From Clostridia bacterium (GTDB lineage Bacteria; Bacillota; Clostridia; Acetivibrionales; DSM-2933), in NCBI GenBank assembly GCA_026418275.1, contig JAOABQ010000074.1:62001-126000 (forward strand): DNA of 64,000 nucleotides, written 5' to 3'. Below are positions 55,661-63,984 of this stretch, piece after piece. The translations under genes were made by a program, and so were the position numbers. Position 1 is the stretch's first letter; each line of letters begins with the position of its first letter. The notes beneath the pieces were generated by a model. The model had not been told where the DNA came from and did no database searches. It saw nothing but the letters and a program-made list of their open reading frames with translations.

Positions 55661-56599
55661 TTAACTACCGCAGCCACCACAGCCACCGCCGCCACAACCA
55701 CCGCCTCCACAACCACCGCCTCCACAGCCACCTCCACCACTGCAGCCGCTGCTTCCTCCATCATATCCTCCATCAAAAGAACCGGAACTGGTATATCCAC
55801 TACTTTTCAATGCATCGTGAAACGGTTTGTTGGATTCCCCTGACAGCATCATAATGCCGAAGAGGGAGAAGCCAAAGAGCGGGTCAAAGGATGGATCGGT
55901 TTGGGATGCTGCTTGCGGGTTACGCATCCAGTTGAACTGTCGGGTAAGGCTTCTTAAATACTTACGGCCCAGAGTGGTAATATAGGACCGGTTATTGAGC
56001 AAAAGGATACAAGTGACAGCCGAAGCGATGAGAAGTAAAAAGAGGAAGCCGGATGGCTTATGCCTGGAAATGCCGAGTAATAGTTTGGTGCCGCCAAAGC
56101 CAAAAAGGATGGCCAAGACAGCGAGTATAGCTTTTATAGATCGGGTATCTTGCACTTTGGGTCTCATAAGATGAAGACGAATCAGTTTATTATAAACCGG
56201 TTTAAGAAGGCTTTCAATCTTTTCTAAAAGCTGTTTATTTTTATACAGTTCATGAAGTTTTTTTCTGGATGTCAATAAAAATGTGATTTCCTTTTCTATG
56301 GGTGTTAAATAGATATTGGAGGTATTTCCAATCCAAAGGGTGGTTTTTGTGCCATTACCATCCATTTGAATCAGATTGCGTCTCCACAAGTCATATAGGA
56401 CGGTGGTGAGTACTGCTTTTGAGCCTCCTCTTAAAGCAGATAGGGAAATGGGATCCAACTCTGTACTGCCGGGCATAGGATAGCGCTTGGTGCCATCGTT
56501 TAAAAGCCATATTTTTATTGTTACCAATGAAGCGATAGCCAGTAAAATGAAGTATCCCAAAAATTGAGGGCCGGGGATGGATATGAGTAGATCCAGCAT
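55661..56599 (-). CDS. Membrane protein with Gly/Cys repeat tail (TIGR04222-like)
   Basis: 312 aa from the ATG behind GGGAG. Membrane helices are at ~6-26 and two near ~170-210. The N-terminal domain ('LLNDGTKRYPMPGSTELDP', 'ALRGGSKAVLTTVLYDLWRR') matches my recollection of the TIGR04222 family. The last ~40 residues are only Gly, Ser, Cys and a few Asp/Tyr, with six Cys in a GGGGC-type repeat, ending CGGCGS. Such tails beside radical SAM genes suggest a modified region. Cotranscribed with the maturase; a family 1 repeat lies directly upstream. Confidence 0.85.
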   Translation of the reverse strand: MLDLLISIPGPQFLGYFILLAIASLVTIKIWLLNDGTKRYPMPGSTELDPISLSALRGGSKAVLTTVLYDLWRRNLIQMDGNGTKTTLWIGNTSNIYLTPIEKEITFLLTSRKKLHELYKNKQLLEKIESLLKPVYNKLIRLHLMRPKVQDTRSIKAILAVLAILFGFGGTKLLLGISRHKPSGFLFLLLIASAVTCILLLNNRSYITTLGRKYLRSLTRQFNWMRNPQAASQTDPSFDPLFGFSLFGIMMLSGESNKPFHDALKSSGYTSSGSFDGGYDGGSSGCSGGGGCGGGGCGGGGCGGGGCGGCGS

Positions 56600-56635
56600 A
56601 TTCAACACTCCCTTCAAAAGTTAAGTTTCAAATCA

Positions 56636-56742
56636 GTTATAGATAACGAACTGTAAAAGTAAAATTTCGATTTCTGACACCTAAGTAAACCAGGTATTTC
56701 ATCTCTCGAATTTTACTATGTTTACACTTCGTTATCTATAAC
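56636..56742 (-). repeat. Foldback repeat family 1, best-preserved copy 4
   Basis: The left end GTTATAGATAACGAA-C-TGTAAA and the complement of the right end GTTATAGATAACGAA-G-TGTAAA differ at one base over 22, and the match runs on through AGTAAAATT.CGA. The whole 107 bases can fold back. Orientation is opposite to the other copies. Confidence 0.85.
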
Positions 56743-57105
56743 ACATCGAAATTATAAAACCATTTACTATACCACTATAATACAATTTTTGTATTAGATA
56801 AATGTTAAGTTTGTGTTAAAGATTGTTAACTCTTGGGAAATAGGGTATTTTGGAAAAGGAGCAGTATTGGTTTATTGTGTTTTATTATGCTTTAGGAGGC
56901 GATTTGTAGTAAAATATAATAGTAAGGGATTCATATTTAGCACAGAAGGGAAAATGATATTTACATGGATCATAATCATGGTTTTACACTGGAATAATGA
57001 AGGAATAGGATTTAAATTACCCAATTGAAGCGTAAAAACAAAGGGAAGGTATTTTTTGTATTCATCAAAGGCCCATTTAGGAATTGATGAAAAAAGAGGT
57101 GGATC
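56743..57105. other. Intergenic region before the VanX-like gene
   Basis: About 360 AT-rich bases. A 71-codon frame (56813-57028) starts at GTG without a ribosome site and is not accepted. No other feature seen. Confidence 0.4.
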
Positions 57106-57870
57106 ATGAAGAAAGTAATGCTGGTATGCGCTCTTTTGATATTTGCTGCATTTCTCCTATACGATAAGGCCTATTGTCCCGATGAAATGGAAGAAAGCCT
57201 TAATTTACTTACTCCGACGGAGACAAAACATGCAGGTACAGTGACACCGGTTCATTTGCCTACACCCCTGATGCCGAAAACATGGACACCTGTACCGGCA
57301 AAGGAAAATAAGAAGACCTTGGAAATCCGGGGGTTGGTCGAAATTCCCAATGAAGACGGGGCTTTTGTTATTGACTTGAAGTATGCCACAAAAGATAACT
57401 TTATGGGTAAAAAGATTTATACCCGGTCAAAGTGTATCATTCACAAAAACACATTAAACAAACTGGTAAATGCAAATAAAAAACTCAATAGTCTGGGATA
57501 TAAAATAAAAATATTGGATGCATACAGGCCATACTCTGCCCAGAAGATATTATGGGACGCTGCTTCTGACAAATCCTATGTTGCAAGCCCAAAGAACGGT
57601 TCGATTCACAACCGGGGAGCAGCAGTAGATATTACCTTGACGGATCAAAAGGGAATTGAGCTTAAAATGCCTTCAGGGTATGATGAGTTTAGCAAAAGAG
57701 CCCATATTGATTATAGGGGTTGTACAGAGGAGGAAATGAGAAATAGGGAGTTGCTTGGGAAAATTATGGTGGAATCCGGATTCAAACGGATCAAAAGTGA
57801 GTGGTGGCACTTTGAGGATACCGAGGGCAAAAAATATCCATTATTGGATATACCCTTTGAGCGGTTTTAG
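57106..57870 (+). CDS. VanX/DdpX-type D-Ala-D-Ala dipeptidase-like protein
   Basis: A 254-aa protein with an N-terminal membrane or signal helix (~3-19) and a Thr/Pro-rich spacer to ~70. The M15D domain shows 'LDAYRPYSAQKILWD', the zinc motif SIHNRGAAVDITL (His and Asp ligands) and EWWHFE (catalytic Glu and third His). It should cleave D-Ala-D-Ala or similar wall dipeptides outside the membrane. AGAGGTGG precedes the ATG. It ends two bases from the convergent next gene. No vanHA neighbours, so a wall-recycling role is more likely than vancomycin resistance. Confidence 0.88.
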   Translation: MKKVMLVCALLIFAAFLLYDKAYCPDEMEESLNLLTPTETKHAGTVTPVHLPTPLMPKTWTPVPAKENKKTLEIRGLVEIPNEDGAFVIDLKYATKDNFMGKKIYTRSKCIIHKNTLNKLVNANKKLNSLGYKIKILDAYRPYSAQKILWDAASDKSYVASPKNGSIHNRGAAVDITLTDQKGIELKMPSGYDEFSKRAHIDYRGCTEEEMRNRELLGKIMVESGFKRIKSEWWHFEDTEGKKYPLLDIPFERF

Positions 57871-57872
57871 AG

Positions 57873-58400
57873 CTATATTTTTACATCAATATTTTTTCCG
57901 TAGTGGTTTGCCATGGACTTTTTGAAATTATCCATAAAAAAGTCCTTTTTGCCGTTGTCGGTTCCCGCCTTGGTGACGGTCGTAGTTAATCCTCCGGACA
58001 CATAACTTCTGCCGCATTCCGGGCAAACACTGGTATTGAGCCGGACTGTTTGAGAGATAAGCTCCCGCCCCTCTGCAGATGCTTTGGCTTTTTCGTTCCG
58101 CACATGTTCCTGTTCGTGGGACATGACTGTAGCAGCGGAAACCTCCGGAGCAATATGGGCAGGGGTTTTAAAGGATACTCCAGGGTCATTGGAACCATCC
58201 TGGTACTTGCGGCTTTTGCATGTCTCGCATTCGACACCTTCAGCACGCTTTTTTGAACCTACTTCAGGGCCGGAAAAATCGTTGTTATTGATGGAGTCTA
58301 AGGTACCGGCACCGGAGGATTTTGAAGTTCCCGAAGGGGATATGGGGTTTGAATAAGCTTGATTGTAATAGGAGTTGGGCCATCCAATGGAAATACTCAA
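57873..58400 (-). CDS. SprA-related putative metalloprotease
   Basis: 175 aa from TTG with AAGGAG nine bases upstream. The central motif 'VMSHEQEHVRNE' is an HExxH-type zinc site, preceded by 'DPGVSFKTPAHIAPE' and followed by SVCPECGRSYVSGG, the pattern of the SprA-related family. Two Cys pairs (CETC, CPEC) may bind a second metal. Ser/Asn-rich N-terminus. Activity in this family is predicted from sequence only. Confidence 0.82.
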   Translation of the reverse strand: MSISIGWPNSYYNQAYSNPISPSGTSKSSGAGTLDSINNNDFSGPEVGSKKRAEGVECETCKSRKYQDGSNDPGVSFKTPAHIAPEVSAATVMSHEQEHVRNEKAKASAEGRELISQTVRLNTSVCPECGRSYVSGGLTTTVTKAGTDNGKKDFFMDNFKKSMANHYGKNIDVKI

Positions 58401-58535
58401 TTTGCTTCACTCCTTAAAGTTTTGACTATATATAATATCATAACATAAAATGGAGAAAAATTAAAGTTTTAATGCAAAAGAAAGGGGTGCAAAGATTATC
58501 ATTCGGAAGCTTGTTTTATTTTAATCATAAAACAC

Positions 58536-58565
58536 TTGACATCTTTTGCCTACTTAATTTATAAT
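58536..58565 (+). promoter_or_regulatory. Sigma-A promoter of the glycine riboswitch-serA unit
   Basis: TTGACA (58536-58541), 18-base spacer, TATAAT (58560-58565). The predicted start near 58573 lies ~43 bases before the first aptamer. Confidence 0.75.
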
Positions 58566-58615
58566 TTAGCTAATTAAGAAAATTGTACTTTCTAAACTGA
58601 ATGTAGTCGGATGAT

Positions 58616-58775
58616 AGATGAGGGAGAGTTGTTTCCGGCCAAACGGAAATACACCGAAGGAGTTGCACTCTCAGGTAGCGAAGACCTCATCTGGACGGAC
58701 CTCTGGAGAGACCAATTTTGGCGCCGAAGGGGCAAGGCTTTTTAGCTATAATCTCTCAGGCAAAAGGACAGAGTA
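58616..58775 (+). promoter_or_regulatory. Tandem glycine riboswitch
   Basis: Aptamer 1 is closed by AGATGAGG / CCTCATCT and carries ACACCGAAGGAG and CTCTCAGGTAGCGAAGACC. Aptamer 2 carries GGAGAGACC, GCGCCGAAGGGGCAA and TCTCTCAGGCAAAAGGACAGAG. These are the hallmark blocks of the class. A terminator hairpin follows as expression platform. The controlled gene is serA, not the more usual gcvT operon. Confidence 0.93.
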
Positions 58776-58804
58776 TATAATGTGTATTGTAAATATGCAA
58801 TTAC

Positions 58805-58838
58805 AGAGGTCAAATCTTTTTTTGGTTTGACCTTTTAT
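58805..58838 (+). terminator. Riboswitch expression-platform terminator
   Basis: AGGTCAAA / TTTGACCT with a T-rich loop, then TTTT. It lies 30 bases beyond aptamer 2 and 175 bases before serA. It would end transcription in one ligand state. Confidence 0.7.
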
Positions 58839-59014
58839 TATTTATATTGCTTCATGCCGATTTATTTACATAGCATTGCTGCGTTATAGATTCTTTCCGA
58901 AAAAACGAATACCTTTAGAGGTTACCCGGTATAGTATGCGGCAGCCGTTTTTGCCGCAGGGATCATTTTTCGAAACAATTTTTTAAAACATTATAATTTT
59001 AGGAGGAATATAAA

Positions 59015-60619
59015 ATGAGAGTCATAGTTGCAGACAAAATGGCTGAAGATGGAATCCAGTATTTAAGGGAAAAGGGATTTGAGGTTGATACAAAATACGG
59101 CCTATCCCATGAAGAGCTTCTTGCGATCATTGAGGATTATGATGCTATTATCGTAAGAAGTGCCACAAAGGTAAACAAAGAGATTATTGAAAAGGGTAAG
59201 AATTTAAAAGTTGCAGGCCGTGCGGGGAACGGGATTGACAATATTGATGTAGCTGAATGTACCAAGAGAGGGATCGTTGTTGTAAACACTCCTGAAGGTA
59301 ATATTATGGCTGCTGCTGAAATGGCTGTAGCGATGGCGTACGCCATTTTTAGAAATATTCCTCAAGCTTACCACGGAGGTAAAAACAAGGATTTTAGAAG
59401 AAATAAATGGGTAGGTGCTGAACTGGATGGAAAGGTAGCAGGGGTTATCGGTCTTGGAAGAATCGGATCGATTGTGGCTCAAAAACTCAAAGGTTCAAAT
59501 ATGCAAGTCATAGGCTATGACCCATTTATCACCGATGAAAGAGTCAAACTGTTAGGGATAGAAAAGTGTGAGACAATGGATGAACTGCTGCAAAGGGCAG
59601 ACCTGATATCCATCCATATTCCTAAAACCGATAAAAGCCAGGGCCTTATCGCGGAGAGAGAATTAAAACTTTGCAAAAAAGGTGTCCGCATTGTAAACCT
59701 TGCAAGAGGCGGTATTATCAATGAGGCAGCACTTTATAACGCAATTAAGGAAGGTCACGTTGCTGCGGCCGGTTTGGATGTACTTGAAAAAGAACCGAAT
59801 TTTAATAAAAAGCCGGAGGAACAGGATTTTACAAATCCCCTTCTGGAGTTTGACAATGTAGTTATTACACCTCACTTGGGTGCTTCTACCGCTGAAGCAA
59901 ACTATAACGTAAGTATCGGTGTGGCAAAGCTTGTAGAAGGTGTCTTAAACGGCGAAATGGTAGCAGCTGTTAATATGCCTCCGATAAAGAGCAAAGATGT
60001 TTCAGAATTGAAACCTTATATAGACCTTGCTGAGATTTTGGGAAAAATCTATTACCAGGCGGAAAAGGATACGGTAAAAAGGGTGGAAGTGATCTACAGC
60101 GGAGACCTTGCTGATAAGGAAACCAGAGTCATGTCCCTTTCGGTATTGAAAGGACTCTTGGAGCCTGCAGCAAAAGATACCATTAACTATGTAAACGCAG
60201 AACTCTTTGCAAAAAGCATGGGTGTAGAATTAGTAGAAAGCAAGAGTTCACACCTGGATAAGTATACAAATCTCATCACTGTTAAATTCATAACCAAGGA
60301 CAAGGAACTCAGTGTTTCAGGTACTGTGTTTGCAAAGGAAGAAATCCGAATAGTTGATTTCTTTGGTTACAAGCTGGATTTCGAGCCTACACCTTACGTG
60401 ATCGCGATACAAAATGTTGATAAGCCCGGTATTATAGGACAGATCGGTTCTATCCTCGGTGCAAGCAATATCAACATTGCTGCGATGCAGTGGAGCAGAA
60501 ACAGAAAAGGGGAAAAAGCCGTTGCTTTTGTAAGTGTGGATGGTGAAGTGAGTGAAGATGTATTAAAGCTCCTGCGAAATATAGACGGGGTATTGAAGGC
60601 TTCCAACTTGAAATTCTAG
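59015..60619 (+). CDS. serA: D-3-phosphoglycerate dehydrogenase
   Basis: A 534-aa enzyme for the first step of serine synthesis (3-phosphoglycerate to 3-phosphohydroxypyruvate). NAD site GLGRIGSIVAQKL, catalytic 'RAGNGIDN', 'ARGGIINEAAL' and 'ITPHLGASTAEAN' are present. The extra intervening domain and C-terminal ACT domain ('VDKPGIIGQIGSILGASNIN') make it the long, type I form. AGGAGG precedes the ATG. Glycine riboswitch upstream, terminator downstream. Confidence 0.96.
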   Translation: MRVIVADKMAEDGIQYLREKGFEVDTKYGLSHEELLAIIEDYDAIIVRSATKVNKEIIEKGKNLKVAGRAGNGIDNIDVAECTKRGIVVVNTPEGNIMAAAEMAVAMAYAIFRNIPQAYHGGKNKDFRRNKWVGAELDGKVAGVIGLGRIGSIVAQKLKGSNMQVIGYDPFITDERVKLLGIEKCETMDELLQRADLISIHIPKTDKSQGLIAERELKLCKKGVRIVNLARGGIINEAALYNAIKEGHVAAAGLDVLEKEPNFNKKPEEQDFTNPLLEFDNVVITPHLGASTAEANYNVSIGVAKLVEGVLNGEMVAAVNMPPIKSKDVSELKPYIDLAEILGKIYYQAEKDTVKRVEVIYSGDLADKETRVMSLSVLKGLLEPAAKDTINYVNAELFAKSMGVELVESKSSHLDKYTNLITVKFITKDKELSVSGTVFAKEEIRIVDFFGYKLDFEPTPYVIAIQNVDKPGIIGQIGSILGASNINIAAMQWSRNRKGEKAVAFVSVDGEVSEDVLKLLRNIDGVLKASNLKF

Positions 60620-60640
60620 GCATACAGGCTAAAAACAAAA

Positions 60641-60673
60641 ACGGCCCCGGGGCTAACGTCCTTGGGGCCTTTG
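60641..60673 (+). terminator. Terminator after serA
   Basis: GGCCCCGGGG..CCTTGGGGCC stem followed by TTTGT. Confidence 0.7.
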
Positions 60674-60732
60674 TATATGTTGGCGATAACAAATAAAATC
60701 ACTTTTATATTAAGACGTACTTATAAATGGAT

Positions 60733-60826
60733 CTATAGATATAGTAAAATTCGAGAGATCAAATGCCTGGTTTACTTATGTATCAAAAATTGAATTTTTA
60801 CTTATTGTGTTTGTTAACTCTATAAA
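60733..60826 (+). repeat. Foldback repeat family 1, truncated copy 5
   Basis: CTATAGATATAGTAAAATTCGAGAGATCAAATG and the right part TTGAATTTTTACTTATTGTG..GTTAACTCTATAA match the consensus. The inner part of the left arm (GAAGTGTAAAC) is missing. It ends just upstream of the next gene's ribosome site. Confidence 0.7.
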
Positions 60827-60842
60827 ATAAGGGGGAATTACT

Positions 60843-61865
60843 ATTTTAATTAAAAAAGCGATCTTGCATATTTTGGATAAAGATGCCAATGACCCTTTGT
60901 TTAATGACTTTGATTTGGAAATTAATGAGGATGTTTATGCATTTTTAGAGAAACATATTGTTAAAGCCATTCAGGATGATGAGTCCAGAAAGGCTAATTT
61001 TAAAGAAGGAATGAACATCATAAAAGAAGTATGCTATAGGATGACAGAAGATGAGTTCTATTTTATTGAGGGTTCAAAAGAAATTGCCAGACAGTTGTTT
61101 AAAGCAATGAAAACAAACAGCACCATCTCGTCTACCGATCTGGTCATTTGCCTATATGAAGAGGAGAATATCGATTATATTGGAATATTGAAAATGGATT
61201 ATAGTACCTCTTTTATTCATGATATCGAGCATTTTGATTCCAAATTTAAGATCACCATTAAGAAGCAGGATATCAGCCTTCCGGGAACAGGACAAAAGAT
61301 TCAAAAATGTGCATTTGTTAAAGGAAACCGGGAGGTTGAGGGATTTGATTTAATTGTCCTGGATAATCAAATCAATGGGAAAGACCTGGAAGACCCCATT
61401 GCGCAGTTTTTCCTGAAAACCTTTCTGAATGCTGAACTGGTAATGGACAATAAAGTAAGAACTAAAATTCTAAAAAAGGAAACAGAGAATTGGATTCGAA
61501 CGAAAGCTAAAGAAGGTGAGGTTGCCGCTGAAGAGGTAAGGCAGTTTATAAATTATGCAATCCGGGAGGAAGAGCATGTGGATATCGGTGAGGTTTCGCA
61601 AAAAGCTTTCGGAAACAAACAGTATTTATATGAGGATTATGTAAGCAACATGAAGGATAAAGGCCTGGTAGAGGAAAAATTTGAAGTGGATAAAGCGTGG
61701 GTGGAACGGAAGCTTAATAAAATCAGATTAAAGACAGAAAGCAATATAGAAGTTGTTTTGTCTTATGAAGACTATAATGATAGAGGCAAGTTTGAAATCA
61801 TAAGTAATGGGGATGGGACAAGGAGTATCATCATTAAGAATGTGGTTAGTATCTTTGAAAAGTAA
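60843..61865 (+). CDS. Nucleoid-associated protein, NdpA/YejK-like
   Basis: A ~340-aa cytoplasmic protein of the 37-kDa nucleoid-associated (NA37) family. It shows 'LVICLYEEENIDYIGILKMDY' and 'QKCAFVKGNREVEGFDLIVLD', then a helical C-terminal half. Related proteins bind DNA. The family N-terminus 'I-KKAILHILDKD' begins upstream of any ATG/GTG/TTG; the only codon correctly spaced from GGGGGA is ATT at 60843, so an AUU start is proposed. The fallback is TTG at 60864, which lacks a site. Confidence 0.85.
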   Translation: MLIKKAILHILDKDANDPLFNDFDLEINEDVYAFLEKHIVKAIQDDESRKANFKEGMNIIKEVCYRMTEDEFYFIEGSKEIARQLFKAMKTNSTISSTDLVICLYEEENIDYIGILKMDYSTSFIHDIEHFDSKFKITIKKQDISLPGTGQKIQKCAFVKGNREVEGFDLIVLDNQINGKDLEDPIAQFFLKTFLNAELVMDNKVRTKILKKETENWIRTKAKEGEVAAEEVRQFINYAIREEEHVDIGEVSQKAFGNKQYLYEDYVSNMKDKGLVEEKFEVDKAWVERKLNKIRLKTESNIEVVLSYEDYNDRGKFEIISNGDGTRSIIIKNVVSIFEK

Positions 61866-62120
61866 AACTGAAAGTAGGTGTTGTATCCGGTGCCTCGTAA
61901 CGTAATTCTTTTCTAGCGCAAACAGAGGAAGTGCATTTTTTACACTTTGAAAACTTAAAATTTGTTGTGTGAAAAGCACAGGATTACCCAAAAATGCATA
62001 AAAACTTTTGATTTAGTCATAATATTATATCATTATCCAGAAAAGTTTGTTATTTTAACAAACTTTTTTTGGTATCATCCTTTGTTTATAGGTAAAAAAG
62101 TATAATGAGGAGGCGTTTTT

Positions 62121-62312
62121 ATGGATGAAAGAAGGATTTTTGATAAAATTAACGGTATTTTGGAAGATTCCGACTACCCCGTGGAAATAAGCGATATAGC
62201 GGGGATAGAGGAATTTTTAAATGATGTGGACAACGAAAAGTACAGCTTTTATGGAGATATTGAGGGACTTTATAATAAACTTCTGGGCTATGACGAGGAT
62301 GAGGGTGAATAA
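62121..62312 (+). CDS. Small acidic protein, 63 aa
   Basis: GAGGAGG lies upstream of the ATG. The product is strongly acidic (Asp/Glu about one third), with no membrane segment and no motif I know. A helical N-terminal part (IFDKINGILEDSDYP) and 'GIEEFLNDV' suggest a small folded protein. A terminator follows. Function unknown. Confidence 0.75.
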   Translation: MDERRIFDKINGILEDSDYPVEISDIAGIEEFLNDVDNEKYSFYGDIEGLYNKLLGYDEDEGE

Positions 62313-62378
62313 GACAAGGGCCCCTTACTTATGATATTGTCAAAAATCTTAAACGGGTACTTTGAAAGGAATTTGTGC

Positions 62379-62424
62379 AAAGAAAATACTCAACAATTAT
62401 TGGGCTGTTGAGTATTTTCTTTAC
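62379..62424. terminator. Strong terminator between convergent genes
   Basis: AAAGAAAATACTCAACA pairs perfectly with TGTTGAGTATTTTCTTT; A- and T-rich arms allow use from both strands. Confidence 0.85.
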
Positions 62425-62482
62425 GCGTAATGTAATAAAATGCCGGTTAGTCATACCATATTTAATGTGAAACTTTTATTTT

Positions 62483-63076
62483 CTAACCGATTTCTAAAAG
62501 GGAAACCAAATCGCTATCGTATGGTTTTAGTATGGATTTTACCTTGGGAATATCTCCGGTTAACCAGAGATCAAGAAGGTTTTGGGGTAAAATTACCGGC
62601 ATCCGGCTATGAATTTTTTCCATAACGGAATTGGGTGAAGTGGTTAAGATAACAAATCCGGTATAGGATTTGTTATCTTTATTCATAAAGGTGTTATAAA
62701 GTCCTGCCATATAAAACATATTTTGATCATTGGTTTTGATAAGATACTTGATTTTTTTTCCTGTTTCCTGTTTCCATTCATAAAATCCATGTGCAGGAAC
62801 TAAACAGCGTTTTGAAAAAAAGGACCTTCTAAACATTGCTTTTTCCTCAACAGTTTCACTGCGGGCGTTAATGATAGAGCCGGGGCCGCCGAATTTTGGG
62901 AATCCCCATTTGGCCGCCATGAGCTTCTTTTTATAATTGTCTGTGGCTATAATAGGTACTGCATCCGTAGGAAATATTTCACCGGACTTTAGATTCAGCA
63001 GAATATCTATATCTTCAACAATTTGAAGAAACTCGGCATACTCCGAGTCATTAAATAATACGTACCGGCCGCACAT
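62483..63076 (-). CDS. SRAP-family abasic-site shielding protein (YedK/HMCES)
   Basis: A 197-aa protein. Cys2 (MCGRYV) is the residue that forms a thiazolidine link to abasic ssDNA in this family. The other active-site pieces are 'INARSETV', 'PAHGFYEW' and 'HSRMPVIL' (His that opens the adduct). AGAGGTGATC precedes the ATG. It protects abasic sites at replication forks; no lexA/SOS box was identified. It is followed by nothing on its strand and ends ~60 bases from a terminator. Confidence 0.95.
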   Translation of the reverse strand: MCGRYVLFNDSEYAEFLQIVEDIDILLNLKSGEIFPTDAVPIIATDNYKKKLMAAKWGFPKFGGPGSIINARSETVEEKAMFRRSFFSKRCLVPAHGFYEWKQETGKKIKYLIKTNDQNMFYMAGLYNTFMNKDNKSYTGFVILTTSPNSVMEKIHSRMPVILPQNLLDLWLTGDIPKVKSILKPYDSDLVSLLEIG

Positions 63077-63122
63077 AGGGCGATCACCTCTTTGTTAAAG
63101 GGTATTTAATTACTGGAAAAGG

Positions 63123-63308
63123 TTACTTGGATTTTAATCTTCTTATAAGAAGATTAATTCCTAACACCGCTAGCAAAATCCCAAAAAAAAGCGTAGTAGC
63201 GCCAATGATAAAATGGCTCTGGGTCAGTATGATGCTGACAACGGTTATAGCTACCCCTGCCAAGCTCAAAATGAAAGCAAGCAGTTTAGAGGATTGTAAA
63301 TGATTCAT
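63123..63308 (-). CDS. Small two-helix membrane protein, 61 aa
   Basis: TAGGAGG precedes the ATG. Two hydrophobic segments (~9-29 and ~34-54) are followed by a basic tail (RRLKSK), predicting both ends inside the cell. No known family. It lies 46 bases upstream of the SRAP gene on the same strand and may be cotranscribed with it. Confidence 0.75.
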   Translation of the reverse strand: MNHLQSSKLLAFILSLAGVAITVVSIILTQSHFIIGATTLFFGILLAVLGINLLIRRLKSK

Positions 63309-63563
63309 GAAAACCTCCTATAAATAGACTATGAAATATTATAGAACGGAATAAGGGAGTTGTAAAGATATAACCCTGAGTCTGAATAAGTCGTGGGGGT
63401 GATACAAATAGGATTCAGGATCATTTATGATAAGATCCTTTAAAGACCGACATATACCTTTTAATGAAAATAAGGATGACTTTATCCTATTTGGTAACAC
63501 ATTTTAAAATGGTGAATATAATGGATTAGTATGTAAAAAATGATCTTAAAGCGAGGGTATTTT

Positions 63564-63695
63564 ATGGAAGACAATAGAGGATGTGGATGTGGCTTTGGCT
63601 TTGATTGGACTTGGATTATTATTATCATTTTAATTATCATTTTGGTATTTCCAGGAATATTTGGTGGTATCGGCTGCGGATTCAAGGGATGCTAA
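63564..63695 (+). CDS. 43-aa Cys/Gly membrane peptide, YjcZ-like
   Basis: ATG behind GAGGG opens 43 codons. The N-terminus is Cys/Gly-rich (RGCGCGFGF), then a very hydrophobic Ile/Leu helix (~16-33), then a second Cys/Gly segment ending FKGC. Size and layout resemble YjcZ-type small sporulation membrane proteins, although those usually lack cysteine. A terminator follows directly. Confidence 0.65.
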   Translation: MEDNRGCGCGFGFDWTWIIIIILIIILVFPGIFGGIGCGFKGC

Positions 63696-63721
63696 CATGT
63701 AAAACTGAATGAAATCAGCAG

Positions 63722-63748
63722 AAAGGAGGCCTTAAAGCCTCCTTTTTT
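63722..63748 (+). terminator. Terminator after the 43-aa peptide gene
   Basis: AAAGGAGGC, CTTAAA loop, GCCTCCTTT plus further Ts. Confidence 0.85.
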
Positions 63749-63888
63749 CAATTGATATATTTCTAGAAAACATGGAATGCGCCATTATTCTTCCTCTTAA
63801 TCACAAAAAAATGGTATTTAATACATTCCTCCTATAGAAGGATGACATAGTTTCATTTGGGAAAAATAAAACTATGAGGAGGGATGGT

Positions 63889-63984
63889 ATGCTAAAACGG
63901 GCAATATTTATTTTTACTATATTAAGAAAAACTTATAAAATACTAAAGATAATAAAACAGAGAAGAAAGCTTTTTAAAATATGA
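63889..63984 (+). CDS. Possible 31-aa basic peptide
   Basis: AGGAGGG lies five bases before an ATG that opens 31 codons (MLKRAIFIFTILRKTYKILK and onward). The product is hydrophobic and strongly basic. The ribosome site is good, but length alone gives little support, and the window ends before any terminator. Confidence 0.4.
   Translation: MLKRAIFIFTILRKTYKILKIIKQRRKLFKI

Noticed and set aside
55562-55843. Thr/Ala/Ser-rich plus-strand frame
   Set aside because: It is the antisense shadow of the Gly/Cys repeat tail of the minus-strand membrane protein.
56813-57028. A 71-codon open frame with hydrophobic segments
   Set aside because: It starts at GTG with no ribosome site in AT-rich DNA and has no recognisable features.
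37323-57870. VanW and VanX homologues as a glycopeptide-resistance locus
   Set aside because: They are 19 kb apart, with no vanH, vanA-type ligase or vanRS genes; ordinary wall metabolism is more likely.
58618-58830. A 70-codon open frame
   Set aside because: It lies within the tandem glycine riboswitch and its terminator; the sequence is explained by the RNA.
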